A DNA stretch of 64,000 bases from Mogibacterium sp. (lineage in GTDB: Bacteria; Bacillota; Clostridia; Peptostreptococcales; Anaerovoracaceae). Every line of letters begins with the position of its first letter. Position 1 is the first letter of the stretch. This document shows positions 38,248 to 49,085 of the stretch, in pieces. Both the position numbers and the translations under genes were made by a program. The notes below the pieces were generated by a model. The model ran no database searches. It was not told the origin of the DNA and worked only from the letters and a program-made list of their open reading frames with translations. The DNA lies in NCBI GenBank assembly GCA_012840975.1, contig DUVP01000007.1, positions 1 through 64,000 of the forward strand. Reading direction: 5' to 3'.

Positions 38248-40815
38248 ATGGAAAGAGAAAAAACAATTCGTGCCTATATAGACTTTTCAGAATGGTTAAT
38301 TGAGCAGCCATACTGGTTGCAGGATGCAGCATGGAATATTTATAATGGCAAAGATATAGATAATAATAAAATTAATAAATATGTAGACTTTTGCATTGAT
38401 CAAATATTAGGGGAAAAAATAGATTTCAAAAGTTTAAAACAGTCAGATTTTGTAACAGAGGATTTACCCATTAAAATTTCGGTTGCTAAACTCTCGGATA
38501 TAAAAAATGTTAATGATTTAGGCGAAGATGCAAAACTGGAATTTGACGAGAATGGAATCAATCTCATATATGGATTGAATGGCTCTGGGAAATCGAGCTA
38601 TATGAGGATATTTAAACATGTAAGCAGGACTCCTTATAAAGAAATCATTCAAACTAATGTATTTAAAAAAAAATCAAATGCAAAACAAACTTGCAAGTTT
38701 GAAATCACTGAAAATGAAGAAAAAAGAAAAATAGAAATTGATTTAAAAAAGTCTTTTAATGATTCTTCTCTACAGTTAATGGATGTTTTTGATACCAGAA
38801 TTTCACATAAATATTTAACAAGTGAAAACAATGCAACTTATCAGCCTTTTGTCTTTTCTGCTTTAGAAGAGTTAGCTAAAATCGCGGATAAAATCAAAGA
38901 CAAGATTAATGAAAAAATTGAACTTATCAATCCGACTAAAATTGAAATACCAGAGGAATATAAAAAGCATAAGGTTAGTGATTGGTTGTTAAAATTGAAG
39001 TCTGGAGATCAAATACCAAAAAACTACTTGAAATGGTCAGAGGAAGAAGAGGGACAATTAAATGATATCATTATAGAATTGGATGAAGAAAAACGAAAAC
39101 AAACTTTAGAAAATATAGAAGCACGAATTAAAATCTTGGATCCTATTATAAAAGATTTAGAAGAAATTGAGGGATTATTCATTAATGACAATATAAAAAC
39201 GCTCAAAAAACATTATTTTAAGGCAAAAGCGGACTTAAAATTAACAGAAGGCTTGTTTAAAGAAACAACCACAGAAATAGATACTATAAGTGTAAACTCT
39301 TCAGAATGGAAAAGTATGTGGAGTTCTGCTAGACAATATTATGAAGAATATATTTTTAAAGAAAATTAGCCGCATTTTGCTGAAGAAGGCTCTATTTGTC
39401 CATTGTGCCACCAAAAAATTTCAGGAGACATTCAAAAAAGATTATTAAGTGTTGATAGTTACATAAATGGAAGATTTAACACAGAATATAGCAAAATTGA
39501 AAGTAAGATTTTTAATCTCTCTATTAAAATCGCGAGCAGGAGCTATACTAAAGAACAATTAAAATCACAACTTAAAGATATATTGGAAGAAGATGTACAA
39601 GAAGAAATAATTTCTTTATACATAACTTTCCAAAGTTTAAAGGATGAAAAAGATGCGGAAAAGTGTTTAATCAAACTTGATAATTTAGACTATAAACCAA
39701 GCTTGAGCTTTTTGAGAGAAAAAATAGAGTCTCTTAAAGATCAGAAGAATACAATAATAGAATCCACAAATGATGAGATAAGATTAAAAAGAGAAGAGCA
39801 ATTAATAGAATTAAAATTTCATAAATGGATTTATGACAATATTAACATTATTGAAAAAACAATTCAAAATTTATATTTAATTGAAGTATATAATGAAGCG
39901 ATAAAATTAGTGAGAACTAACGGAATTACACGACAAACCAATATACTAGCTGATGAACTTCTTACAGATGCATATATTGAAAGGTTTGATTATGAAATTG
40001 AACAAATGGCTCCTAAACTTAAGGTAAAATTACAGAAAGCAAAATCCAGTAAGGGGAAAACACCTTTTAAAGTAATAATTGACAATGAGAATGGTGTAGA
40101 ATGCAAAATTGAAGATATTCTAAGTGAAGGAGAGCAAAGAATCGTAGCATTAGCTATATTCTTTGCTGATGCTACTGGGAGTTATGACTTTGCCCCTATT
40201 GTGATTGACGATCCTATCTCTTCATTGGATATAGACTATGAACGAGCAGCGACTATAAGAATAGTAGACCTTGCAAAAAACAGACAGGTAATTGTTTTTA
40301 CTCATAGGATTTCTTTACTGAGGGAGCTAGAGTCTACATGCGAAAAACATAGCATAAAATTTAAAAGAATTTATATTAAGAGTTCAAATAAAGGAAAAGG
40401 CATTTTATCTTATGAGAGTTTTTATACAGGCAATTTGAAGAAGAGGCTTAATGAACTGTTGGGCGATATATCTTCTATCAGAAAGTTGGATGAAAATTCA
40501 CGTGCATATCAAAGTGCTAAAGATGAAATTTGTCAGAAGTTTAGAATATGTGTGGAGTACTCGGTTGAGGAGGTTTTAATTAATGGAGTTGTGAGAAGAT
40601 TTGATAGAGAAATAAAGACGAAAAATAAGTTGGACAAATTAGCTAATATTACAAAAGAAGATTGTAAATTAATTGATGATATGATGACAAAGTATTCATT
40701 TATAGAGCATTCTCAACCTATTGACTCTCCAAGAATAGATTTAAGTATAGACGATATAGAGAAAGATATAAAGAATTATAAAGATTGGAATGAAGATTTT
40801 GCAGGAAGAAAATGA
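38248..40815 (+). pseudogene. Rad50/RloC-like (AAA_13-type) ABC ATPase, interrupted by an in-frame TAG at 39367-39369
   Basis: Two ORFs in the same frame. Walker A GLNGSGKSS, CPLCHQ hook after the stop, ABC signature LSEGEQRIVAL, Walker B FAPIVIDDPISSLD, H-loop FTHR. Confidence 0.85.
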
Positions 40816-41090
40816 AATTCATATATATTTGCAAGAACACGTTTTATTTGTTGTAATCTAATATTTCTATATCAATTATGTTAAAAGAACTATCATTGAT
40901 GAAGAAACCAAGGGATTGCTAATTAATGCACCAATAAAATTAAATACGCTTCTACTTGTTTGAATAGTGAGAACCTTTGAGACGATACATGTTGCAAAGC
41001 TTTGTAATCCTGATATTGCATGTGTAAATTAAATAGTAGGTTATATTGTAAACTTAAAAAAGACCACCTATAACAACCGAGGTATCTCTT

Positions 41091-41678
41091 ATGGATCATC
41101 GTGAACTTGAAGCCTATTTTCATTCGTTGGATCGCTCATTTTTTGTTGAAGACGAAATGAAAAGATATGCCGGATATGATCAGCCTTTGCCGATCGGTTT
41201 CGATCAGACGATTTCGCAGCCGAGTCTTGTGCTGGAAATGACACGGATTCTGGAGCCGGAGAAGGACAGCAGGGTGCTGGAGATCGGAACCGGTTCGGGT
41301 TTTCAGACGGCTATTCTTGCAAAGATGTCGACTGAAGTTTATACGGTTGAAAGGATTGAACCGCTGATGACAAAAGCCAGAGAAAGGCTGGAGGCGTTAA
41401 AATTTTCGAATATTTATTATAAGGTCGGGGACGGGAGCAGCGGATGGAAAGAACATGCTCCTTATGACAGAATCATGGTGACCGCTGCGGCCGGTAGTTT
41501 GCCGGACGAACTGATTGATCAGATGGCAAACGGCGGCAGGATGGTTATTCCAATCGGTCCGCCTGATTTACAGGAACTTAAGCTGATCACGAAGACGAAT
41601 CGAGGTGAAATAAACATGCAAACAGTAACAATGGTTAGATTTGTAGAGTTTAAAGGTCAGTACGGATGGACTGAATGA
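41091..41678 (+). CDS. pcm: Protein-L-isoaspartate O-methyltransferase
   Basis: Motif I VLEIGTGSGFQTAILAKM, VGDGSSGW, MVTAAAGSLPDELIDQMANGGRMVIPIG. Confidence 0.93.
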   Translation: MDHRELEAYFHSLDRSFFVEDEMKRYAGYDQPLPIGFDQTISQPSLVLEMTRILEPEKDSRVLEIGTGSGFQTAILAKMSTEVYTVERIEPLMTKARERLEALKFSNIYYKVGDGSSGWKEHAPYDRIMVTAAAGSLPDELIDQMANGGRMVIPIGPPDLQELKLITKTNRGEINMQTVTMVRFVEFKGQYGWTE

Positions 41679-44109
41679 CCTCTTCGGCATAACGGACCGA
41701 TTCCATGGCGTCCTTTGCGTATTTGTCCGCACCGATTTTCATAGCGTATTCCGGTGTCAGCACTGCACCGCCGACAACGATTTTGCACCATGGGGCTTGC
41801 TCACGAAGCAGGCCTATTGTTTTCTCCATGGCAGGGACTGTGGTAGTCATAAGCGCTGAAAGTCCGGCAATCGGAGCTTTGTGTTCAACGACCGCATCGA
41901 CTACTGTCTGACAAGGCACATCTCTGCCGAGGTCGATAACGTTGAATCCGTAATTTGAAAGCAGAAGCTTCACGATGTTTTTCCCGATATCGTGTATATC
42001 GCCTTCTACGGTAGCAATGACAAAATCCCCTTTGGTAGCAGGTGCGCTGCCGGAAAGGGTCGTAAATTCTTTTATTTTCTCAAAGGCGCTTTTTGCCGCT
42101 TCGGCACTCATCAGAAGCTGCGGCAGATAAAGCGTTTTGTTTTCAAATCGCACTCCTACAGTGTTGAGTGCCGGGATGATCTCATTGTTGACGATTTCCA
42201 GATAAGGTGTGGTTTTGAGCAGATCCTTGGTGTATTCACCAGCCTTTTCCTTAAGCCCCTTGATTATTGAGTGTTGAAGTTCGGAAGCAATTTCCGTTTC
42301 GTCTGTTGCGGCAGTTGCTTTTTTTGCGGTCGAAGGTGCGGCTGTAACGGTGAACGAATCGGTCGCGGCAATGTATTCTTCGCAGTTTTCGTCAAAACCG
42401 GCAAGGGCTTTATAGCTGTAATAAATTTTCATCATCTCAGCGGAAAACGGGTTCATAATTGCCGCACTGAGACCTTGTGCCAGGCTGAGTGCAAAGAATG
42501 TGCTGTTCACCGCGTCCCTGTTAGGCAGTCCGAAGGAAACGTTGGAAATGCCCAAAGAAGTGTGACAGCCCAATTCGTTCCTGATCCGGCTGAGTGCTTC
42601 AAGCGTCACTATTGCGGCTGAACTTTCTGCACTTATCGTCATTACGAGCGTGTCGAAAATAATATCTTTTTTATCTATTCCGTAAGTCTCGGCGGTTTTA
42701 AGGATTTTCTCTGCGATTTCAACTCTGCCGGAAGCTGTGTCCGGTATGCCGTTTTCATCAAGGGTCAAAGCGACCGCCACGCCGCCGTATTTCTTCATGA
42801 GGGGAAATACCGCTTTCATGCTTTCTTCTTTACCGTTGACGGAATTTATCAGTGCTTTGCCGTTATATTTGCGGAGAGCCGCTTCCATTGCATCCGTGTC
42901 CGATGTGTCTATTTGCAGCGGAAGATCAGTAACCGACTGAAGCTCCGAAACGGTGTTTTCTAACATTTTCACCTCGTCGATATCGGGTATGCCAACGTTG
43001 ACATCCAGTATGTCCACGCCTTTGTCCTGCTGCTTTATACCTTCGGTCAGGATATAGTCCATATCGTTTTCAAGAAGAGCCTGTTTGAAACGCTTCTTTC
43101 CGGTAGGGTTTATACGCTCGCCGATAAGGATAGGTGCATCGCCGAAAGTGACAGCGTGTGAGTATGATGAAACGACAGTCAGATTTTTTTCGGTTACAGG
43201 CACAACAGGCAGAGCGTCGGTCTTTGAAACGAGTTCCTCTATAAATTCAGGTGTCGTGCCGCAGCAGCCGCCGAAGACGCGGAGTCCTTTTTTGACGAGT
43301 GCCGATATATCTTCGGCGAATTCCTCTTTGCCCACGTCAAAAACAGTATTGCCGTTAATCAGTTTAGGAAGCCCGGCATTCGGTTTCAGAACTACGGGAA
43401 CGGAAGCATATTTAAGAAGTTCTTCGGTAACGCCTGTCAGCTGTTTGGGTCCTAAAGAACAGTTGGCACCGATGGCATCTGCTCCCATGCTTTCAAGCAA
43501 AGCGACCATTGCAGCAGGGGAGGCGCCTGTCATCAGGTTTCCGTCCTCGCTGTAAGCGTTTGTGACTATGACCGGAAGGTCGCAGTTTTCCTTTACAGCA
43601 AGCAAAGCGGCCTTTGTCTCGTAGGAATCGTTCATCGTTTCGACCAGAACAAGATCGGCTCCGTACTTAACGCCGAACTTTACAGTCTGTGCGAAAACAG
43701 CGACGGCATCCTCGAAATCAAGGTCTCCAAGCGGCTTCAACATCTTGCCGGAAGGTCCGATATCTAAAGCGACAAACTTGTTCTTCGGCGATTTGCACAG
43801 CTTTCTTGCCGCCTGAGCATTTTCCATGGCGGCTTTTATGACAGCTTCTAATTCTTCCACGTCGAATTTGAATAAATTTGCTCCGAAAGTGTTTGTTATA
43901 ACCACGTCGCTGCCGGCATCAAAATACTGCCGGTGAATATCCGTGATGATGTCGGAATGGGTGATATTCCATATTTCCGGTTTTTCTCCGGGGTTTAAAC
44001 CCAGACTCTGTAAATACGTACCCATTGCTCCGTCAAGGCAGACATTATTCGTTCTTAAGAAATCTGAAAAATTCAATTTATCATTCCTTTCTATCTTCAT
44101 TACAAACAT
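41650..44109 (-). CDS. metH: Cobalamin-dependent methionine synthase core (Hcy, pterin and B12 domains, no activation domain)
   Basis: DGAMGTYLQSLG, FGGCCGTTPEFI, IGERINPTGKKRF, B12 motif EGDIHDIGKNIV; exact start uncertain. Confidence 0.93.
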   Translation of the reverse strand: MFVMKIERNDKLNFSDFLRTNNVCLDGAMGTYLQSLGLNPGEKPEIWNITHSDIITDIHRQYFDAGSDVVITNTFGANLFKFDVEELEAVIKAAMENAQAARKLCKSPKNKFVALDIGPSGKMLKPLGDLDFEDAVAVFAQTVKFGVKYGADLVLVETMNDSYETKAALLAVKENCDLPVIVTNAYSEDGNLMTGASPAAMVALLESMGADAIGANCSLGPKQLTGVTEELLKYASVPVVLKPNAGLPKLINGNTVFDVGKEEFAEDISALVKKGLRVFGGCCGTTPEFIEELVSKTDALPVVPVTEKNLTVVSSYSHAVTFGDAPILIGERINPTGKKRFKQALLENDMDYILTEGIKQQDKGVDILDVNVGIPDIDEVKMLENTVSELQSVTDLPLQIDTSDTDAMEAALRKYNGKALINSVNGKEESMKAVFPLMKKYGGVAVALTLDENGIPDTASGRVEIAEKILKTAETYGIDKKDIIFDTLVMTISAESSAAIVTLEALSRIRNELGCHTSLGISNVSFGLPNRDAVNSTFFALSLAQGLSAAIMNPFSAEMMKIYYSYKALAGFDENCEEYIAATDSFTVTAAPSTAKKATAATDETEIASELQHSIIKGLKEKAGEYTKDLLKTTPYLEIVNNEIIPALNTVGVRFENKTLYLPQLLMSAEAAKSAFEKIKEFTTLSGSAPATKGDFVIATVEGDIHDIGKNIVKLLLSNYGFNVIDLGRDVPCQTVVDAVVEHKAPIAGLSALMTTTVPAMEKTIGLLREQAPWCKIVVGGAVLTPEYAMKIGADKYAKDAMESVRYAEEVIQSIRTDL

Positions 44110-44154
44110 TCTCGTTGAATCACAAATCCGAGATTTAAAAGTCGGTTTTCAAAT

Positions 44155-44763
44155 TCATTCTTTTCTAAGAATACCTGCGAATGCGGTAACTGACTTTGTA
44201 GGGGACATAAGCAGGCTGTTGTTAAGGCTTAGACCGATTTTGCGTGAACAGTCTAAAACCGAAAAAATATCCTTCTGTGTTTTCAGTGGCAAATCGCCGT
44301 ATCCGGGACTGAAACGCGGTCTTAACTTTACATCGTTCTCAAGTGCAAAATCTTTGCAGAATTTGTCGCATAGTGCTTCTACGCGTTCGCTCCCTATGGC
44401 ATCCATCATCACTGATCTTGCCGGAGAAATTCTGCCGTATTTTGAAATAAGCCTGTCGATTCCGACGCCCGTTGTTGCGGCAAATATGATTACACTGTCG
44501 CAAGGGCTGAGATTTTTTGCAAGCGTGGATGACTGCACGGAAAATACGCCGAAATCGCATAAGTCATCGTTTATGTTGAGAGGAAATTTTCCGTAACATA
44601 AACTATAAGTCAGCTTGTCTTCCGCTTCTTCAATGCAGGAATTAAGCAGATTTATAGTTTTTTCATCCGGTTCTTTGTATGGGGCTTTGCAGCCTGCATA
44701 TCGCAAAGCCTCTTTTGCTCGGAACGGCAGGGCTTTATATGTCTTTGTAATTATAGTGATCAT
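44155..44763 (-). CDS. Stand-alone methionine synthase activation-domain protein
   Basis: ATTGVGIDRLISKYGR, DAIGSERVEALCDKF, RFSPGYGDLPLKTQKDIF motifs of MetH activation domain. Confidence 0.88.
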   Translation of the reverse strand: MITIITKTYKALPFRAKEALRYAGCKAPYKEPDEKTINLLNSCIEEAEDKLTYSLCYGKFPLNINDDLCDFGVFSVQSSTLAKNLSPCDSVIIFAATTGVGIDRLISKYGRISPARSVMMDAIGSERVEALCDKFCKDFALENDVKLRPRFSPGYGDLPLKTQKDIFSVLDCSRKIGLSLNNSLLMSPTKSVTAFAGILRKE

Positions 44764-45638
44764 TTTCCAAGAATATTCGAGAGGTTGCTTTGAATCTTTT
44801 CCGCAACGTCCGGTTTGTTCATGGTATAAACGTGTACGTTGGTGATTCCGTTTGCGTAAAGATCGATGATCTGGTCTGTTGCATAGGCAATGCCGGCCTG
44901 TTTCATTGCATCAGGGTTGCTTCCGAATTTATCGACGAGGCTCTTAAAACGCTGAGGCATGAAAGATCCGGACATGTTTATAGCAGCTTCAACCTGTTTT
45001 GCATTTGTTATCGGCATGATTCCCGGAATGATAGGGACGGTGATGCCGGCTTCACGTATTTTATAAAGGAAATTGTAAAGCAGGTTGTTGTCAAAAAACA
45101 TCTGTGTTGTCAGAAACTCGCATCCGGCATCAACTTTCTGTTTAAGATGGAGGATGTCTTCTTTCTGATTTAAGCTTTCAGGATGAACTTCAGGATAGCA
45201 GGCACCGCCGATGCAGAAATCTATTCCGGTAGATTTGATTTCACGTACAAGTTCCACAGCGTAATTATAGTCCCAGTTCGATCTGTCCATACCCTGCATT
45301 TCCTCGGGAATATCACCGCGGAGCGCCAGTACATTCTCTATTCCGGCTGCCTGTATCTCCTTGATTCTTTCCTTGACTGTTTCCTTGCTTGAGGAGACAC
45401 AGGTGAGATGTGCCAGAGACGGCACTCCAAAGCGGTCTTTGATGTTCTTTGCAATATCCAGAGTGTATTTGCTGGTACCTCCGCCGGCACCATATGTAAC
45501 GCTCATAAAAGAAGGTCGCAGCTCGGCGATTTCTTCCGTGGCCTTTTTCACACTCTCAAAGGCGGTTTCGTATTTTGGCGGAAATACCTCGAAAGAGAGC
45601 AACGGCGTATTTTGTTTCAACAACTCGCTTATTTTCAT
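44760..45638 (-). CDS. metF: 5,10-methylenetetrahydrofolate reductase
   Basis: SFEVFPPKYE, SVTYGAGG, HLTCVSSSKE, LALRGDIP motifs. Confidence 0.96.
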   Translation of the reverse strand: MKISELLKQNTPLLSFEVFPPKYETAFESVKKATEEIAELRPSFMSVTYGAGGGTSKYTLDIAKNIKDRFGVPSLAHLTCVSSSKETVKERIKEIQAAGIENVLALRGDIPEEMQGMDRSNWDYNYAVELVREIKSTGIDFCIGGACYPEVHPESLNQKEDILHLKQKVDAGCEFLTTQMFFDNNLLYNFLYKIREAGITVPIIPGIMPITNAKQVEAAINMSGSFMPQRFKSLVDKFGSNPDAMKQAGIAYATDQIIDLYANGITNVHVYTMNKPDVAEKIQSNLSNILGK

Positions 45639-46165
45639 AAATCTTTCCTTCCTTGTTTTATCTGTAACTTAATTTTTATAACTTAATCTTCCGATTTCAG
45701 GCCGAGTCTTGAAGCCATATATGAATCTTTCAAATATAAAGCTATAGCGGGATTATGACCTGTAGCTCTGTCCTTTGCAATTAAAGTCGTACACAGTGCC
45801 TCTGAACTTGCTGCAGCCGGCACTGTATTCAGTCAAAGAGAGTCTCCTTTCTGTAACTTTCCAATTAAAACTCCTCATTTTTTCTACAAAAATTCTTTTT
45901 CATAACCTTGTTTTTATTGATTAATGGTAACAAAGAAAGCTGTATATTTCAAATGTAATTATAAAATTGAAAAACGGGTTGCTTTGGATTTTTAAAGTAC
46001 TTGAGCTGTGTAATTGCAAGGAATACAATGTAGTCGAGTATAGAGGCTGTTTTGTTTGTTAGTAGTTGAAATATAAGCTATTGGATATGATGGAAAGCAT
46101 CATTTTCCTGAACTTATTTTTGATACTGCAGTAATTTATACTCATGGGATCATGAACTTACATAA

Positions 46166-46336
46166 ATGTCAAAAGCAAAAACGATAACTGTCAAAGGGTA
46201 TAAGAGCACCTCAAGGAAGATAAGCAATTTGGCCAGGAACAGGAATTACTACGTTCAGGTCAGAACGTATAAAGTAGTAAACGGCAGGACATTTTACTCA
46301 CCTTGGAGTGCAAAGAAGAGAGTTAGAACCAGGTAA
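46166..46336 (+). pseudogene. C-terminal remnant of a FnIII-repeat surface/cell-wall protein
   Basis: 56-aa ORF MSKAKTITVKGYKSTSRKISNLARNRNYYVQVRTYKVVNGRTFYSPWSAKKRVRTR*, typical last FnIII strands with no upstream protein. Confidence 0.7.
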
Positions 46337-46395
46337 GAACAGACAGCATCTGATATATACTTATTATTGTAGTTAAAACTGAAATTTAAAAAGTC

Positions 46396-46429
46396 AAAAA
46401 TCGCTGTGACAATAAGTTGCAGCGATTTT
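46396..46429 (+). terminator. Rho-independent terminator
   Basis: AAAAATCGCTG ... CAGCGATTTT. Confidence 0.65.
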
Positions 46430-46533
46430 CATTAAGATACTGTGGTTTTTTGATATAATAACCCGGTAACAAATAGAGCAGGAAATTTATTGGTTAGGAA
46501 TAATAAAATATTTAGTTTTAAAGAGATAAAGCA

Positions 46534-47868
46534 GTGGGAAAACAGAAGGATCTGACAAAGGGGAATATAGGAAAGACTTTGATTTTTTTCAGCCTGCCTA
46601 TGATTGCAGGCAATATTCTTCAGCAAATGTATAATATCGCTGATACGGTAATAGTTGGACATATCCTGGGAGAGGAAGCCTTATCCGCAGTAGGGTCTTC
46701 TTACAGCCTTATGGTATTTTTGACTTCTATAATTTTAGGTCTGACTATGGGAAGCGGGGCGGTATTTGCTCAGTTTTTCGGTGGAGGAAATATCGACAAT
46801 CTCAAAAAGGGGATGGTAAACTCCTTTGCTTTCATGTTTGTCTTTTCCCTTGTCATCAATATTATTTCACTGCTTTTAGTCGATAATCTGATAATATGGC
46901 TGAATATACCGGCAGAAGTTGAAAAGTATGCGAAAATTTATATGACTATTGTCTTATACGGTGTCATTCCTATATATATCACCAATTTTTTTTCGGCAGT
47001 ATTAAGAAGTGTAGGGAATTCCGTAGTACCTCTGATATTTGTAGGATTATCGGCTGTTACCAATATAGTTCTGGATCTGGTTTTTATCTTAAAGCTTGAT
47101 ATGGGCGTAGGAGGAGCGGCATGGGCGACAGTTATTTCACAGATTCTGTCCGCTCTCGGAACTGCAATTTACTTTTTGGTAAAATTTAAAAATCTCCTGC
47201 CGGCCGGAAATGATTTTGTCTATGCTCCGAAGATTTTAAAATATATAGTCTCCAGCTCTGTTCTGACTTCAGTACAGCAGTCGATAATGAATCTGGGGAT
47301 TCTTATGATCCAGGGACTGGTAAATTCTTTCGGCCTGGTTGTAAGTGCGGCTTTTACTATAGTTGTGAAGATAGATGCTTTTGCGTATTTTCCGGCTCAG
47401 GATTTCGGCAATGCTTTTTCGATTTTCGTCTCTCAGAATTTCGGGGGCAAAAAGCATGAAAGGATAAAGATCGGGTTCATGCAGGCGCTGCTTATTTCAA
47501 GCGGATTTTGTTTAACTGCATCAGTTTTTGTCAATGTTTTTGCGGAAGAATTGATAGGGCTCTTTATAGATGCGTCTGCCCACAGAAGTGTTATTGAGAC
47601 AGGTATACAGTATCTGAGGATTGAAGGAGCTTTCTATATAGGAATTGGAGTATTATTCCTGTTATATGGTATCTATCGTGGGCTTGCAAAACCTGCTATG
47701 TCTGTGGTGCTGACAATTATATCTCTCGGTACAAGGGTCGTTCTCGCCTATATTCTGTCAGCATTTCCGGCAATAGGTGTCACAGGAATTTGGTGGGCCA
47801 TACCTATAGGCTGGTTCCTGGCGGATATGACGGGTTTAATTTACTATAAAAAGAAAATGCTGCAATGA
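46534..47868 (+). CDS. MATE family efflux transporter
   Basis: FFSLPMIAGNILQQMYNIADTVIVGHILGEEALSAVG; 12-TM profile; GTG start. Confidence 0.93.
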   Translation: MGKQKDLTKGNIGKTLIFFSLPMIAGNILQQMYNIADTVIVGHILGEEALSAVGSSYSLMVFLTSIILGLTMGSGAVFAQFFGGGNIDNLKKGMVNSFAFMFVFSLVINIISLLLVDNLIIWLNIPAEVEKYAKIYMTIVLYGVIPIYITNFFSAVLRSVGNSVVPLIFVGLSAVTNIVLDLVFILKLDMGVGGAAWATVISQILSALGTAIYFLVKFKNLLPAGNDFVYAPKILKYIVSSSVLTSVQQSIMNLGILMIQGLVNSFGLVVSAAFTIVVKIDAFAYFPAQDFGNAFSIFVSQNFGGKKHERIKIGFMQALLISSGFCLTASVFVNVFAEELIGLFIDASAHRSVIETGIQYLRIEGAFYIGIGVLFLLYGIYRGLAKPAMSVVLTIISLGTRVVLAYILSAFPAIGVTGIWWAIPIGWFLADMTGLIYYKKKMLQ

Positions 47869-47990
47869 ATTTAAAAAGAAATTGATAATTTCTGTTTCTA
47901 ATTGCAATGCATGTGATATACTCTATCGTAAGTTTTACGGGAAAAGGTTAGTATATGGCTGTTTGACGAAAGATTTAAAAAGAAAGTCCC

Positions 47991-49085
47991 ATGAAAGAAA
48001 CCTCGATAAGAAAAAAACTGGAAGAAATATTATATAAGCACATACCGAGCCAGGAACTAAGCGATGATGAAAAATATTTGTATCTTATTTCGATTATTGC
48101 TTGTAGTTTTGCAATGTCTATGCAGTTGCTCCTTTGGGTTTTTTATCTTTTCGCTGGAATTTCACCTTTAGTTAATATCTATTTTTCCGGGTTGCTGTTT
48201 TTGGTATTGCTTGTGTGGCTGGTTCTAAAACACCGTTACCAACTGTTCGGACTTTTGCTTTCCGGAATAGTTATAATTGAAACCTTGGTATCAGCAGTCT
48301 TTATCGGCACTAACAATTTCGTAATAGTTTACCTGTTTGTTGCGCTTATGATGCAGATGATAATCCCCTATACAAGCGTTCGTATTCGCACTTTTGTAGT
48401 AATTTTGCTGGGGATCAGCATGTATATTCTCGTTATTATTAATCATAATATGATACCGACTTGGAACCTTGGAGAAGCCAATACTACACTTGCTTTTTTT
48501 AATATTAATATAGCGTTTTTCGGTACTATCATCCAGCTTACTGTAGGAAACTTTATCCGGGATGTTATTGTAAAAGCCAACCGAAAGAAATTGGAAGAAA
48601 GCAAAAATGAGGCTAACACAGATCCTTTGACCGGTCTTTTCAACCGCAGATATGCGAACGCATTTTTTAAACAGCTGAGCATCAATAAGGTTGAGCAGGA
48701 CTGGTGCGTCTCAATGATGGATATTGATGATTTTAAAGTGTTGAATGATACTTACGGACATAAGGTCGGTGATGAAGTATTGATCTTTATTAGCGATTTT
48801 ATTAGAAAAAACCTGCGCAAAAGAGACCTTGTGTTTCGCTGGGGCGGGGAAGAGTTTTTAATTTTGCTAAAAGATGTCGAAGTGCCTATCGCCTTTCGTA
48901 TATTAGACAAGCTGCGCAGCAGACTTGAACTGGAGAATATTGAAACACATGATAAAATTTTAAATGTGACTGTAACAATAGGTGTCTGTTCTCTGGATAT
49001 TCAACATGTGGAACAGAGTATAGATACATCTGATCAACTTATGTACAAGGGAAAAGCTTTAGGAAAGAATATGGTAGTTATGTAA
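47991..49085 (+). CDS. Membrane diguanylate cyclase (GGEEF, with I-site)
   Basis: DPLTGLFNRRYA; RKRD-LVFRW-GGEEF (RxxD I-site five residues before the active-site motif). Confidence 0.93.
   Translation: MKETSIRKKLEEILYKHIPSQELSDDEKYLYLISIIACSFAMSMQLLLWVFYLFAGISPLVNIYFSGLLFLVLLVWLVLKHRYQLFGLLLSGIVIIETLVSAVFIGTNNFVIVYLFVALMMQMIIPYTSVRIRTFVVILLGISMYILVIINHNMIPTWNLGEANTTLAFFNINIAFFGTIIQLTVGNFIRDVIVKANRKKLEESKNEANTDPLTGLFNRRYANAFFKQLSINKVEQDWCVSMMDIDDFKVLNDTYGHKVGDEVLIFISDFIRKNLRKRDLVFRWGGEEFLILLKDVEVPIAFRILDKLRSRLELENIETHDKILNVTVTIGVCSLDIQHVEQSIDTSDQLMYKGKALGKNMVVM

Noticed and set aside
40923-41123. Small minus-strand ORF (66 aa) between ATPase and pcm
   Set aside because: No RBS or similarity; overlaps the pcm start.
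43943-44596. Plus-strand ORF (217 aa) across the metH / activation-domain junction
   Set aside because: Antisense to two recognisable genes; no supporting motifs.
47869-47990. Considered a c-di-GMP (GEMM) riboswitch upstream of the diguanylate cyclase
   Set aside because: No GEMM core sequence or convincing helices recognised by eye.
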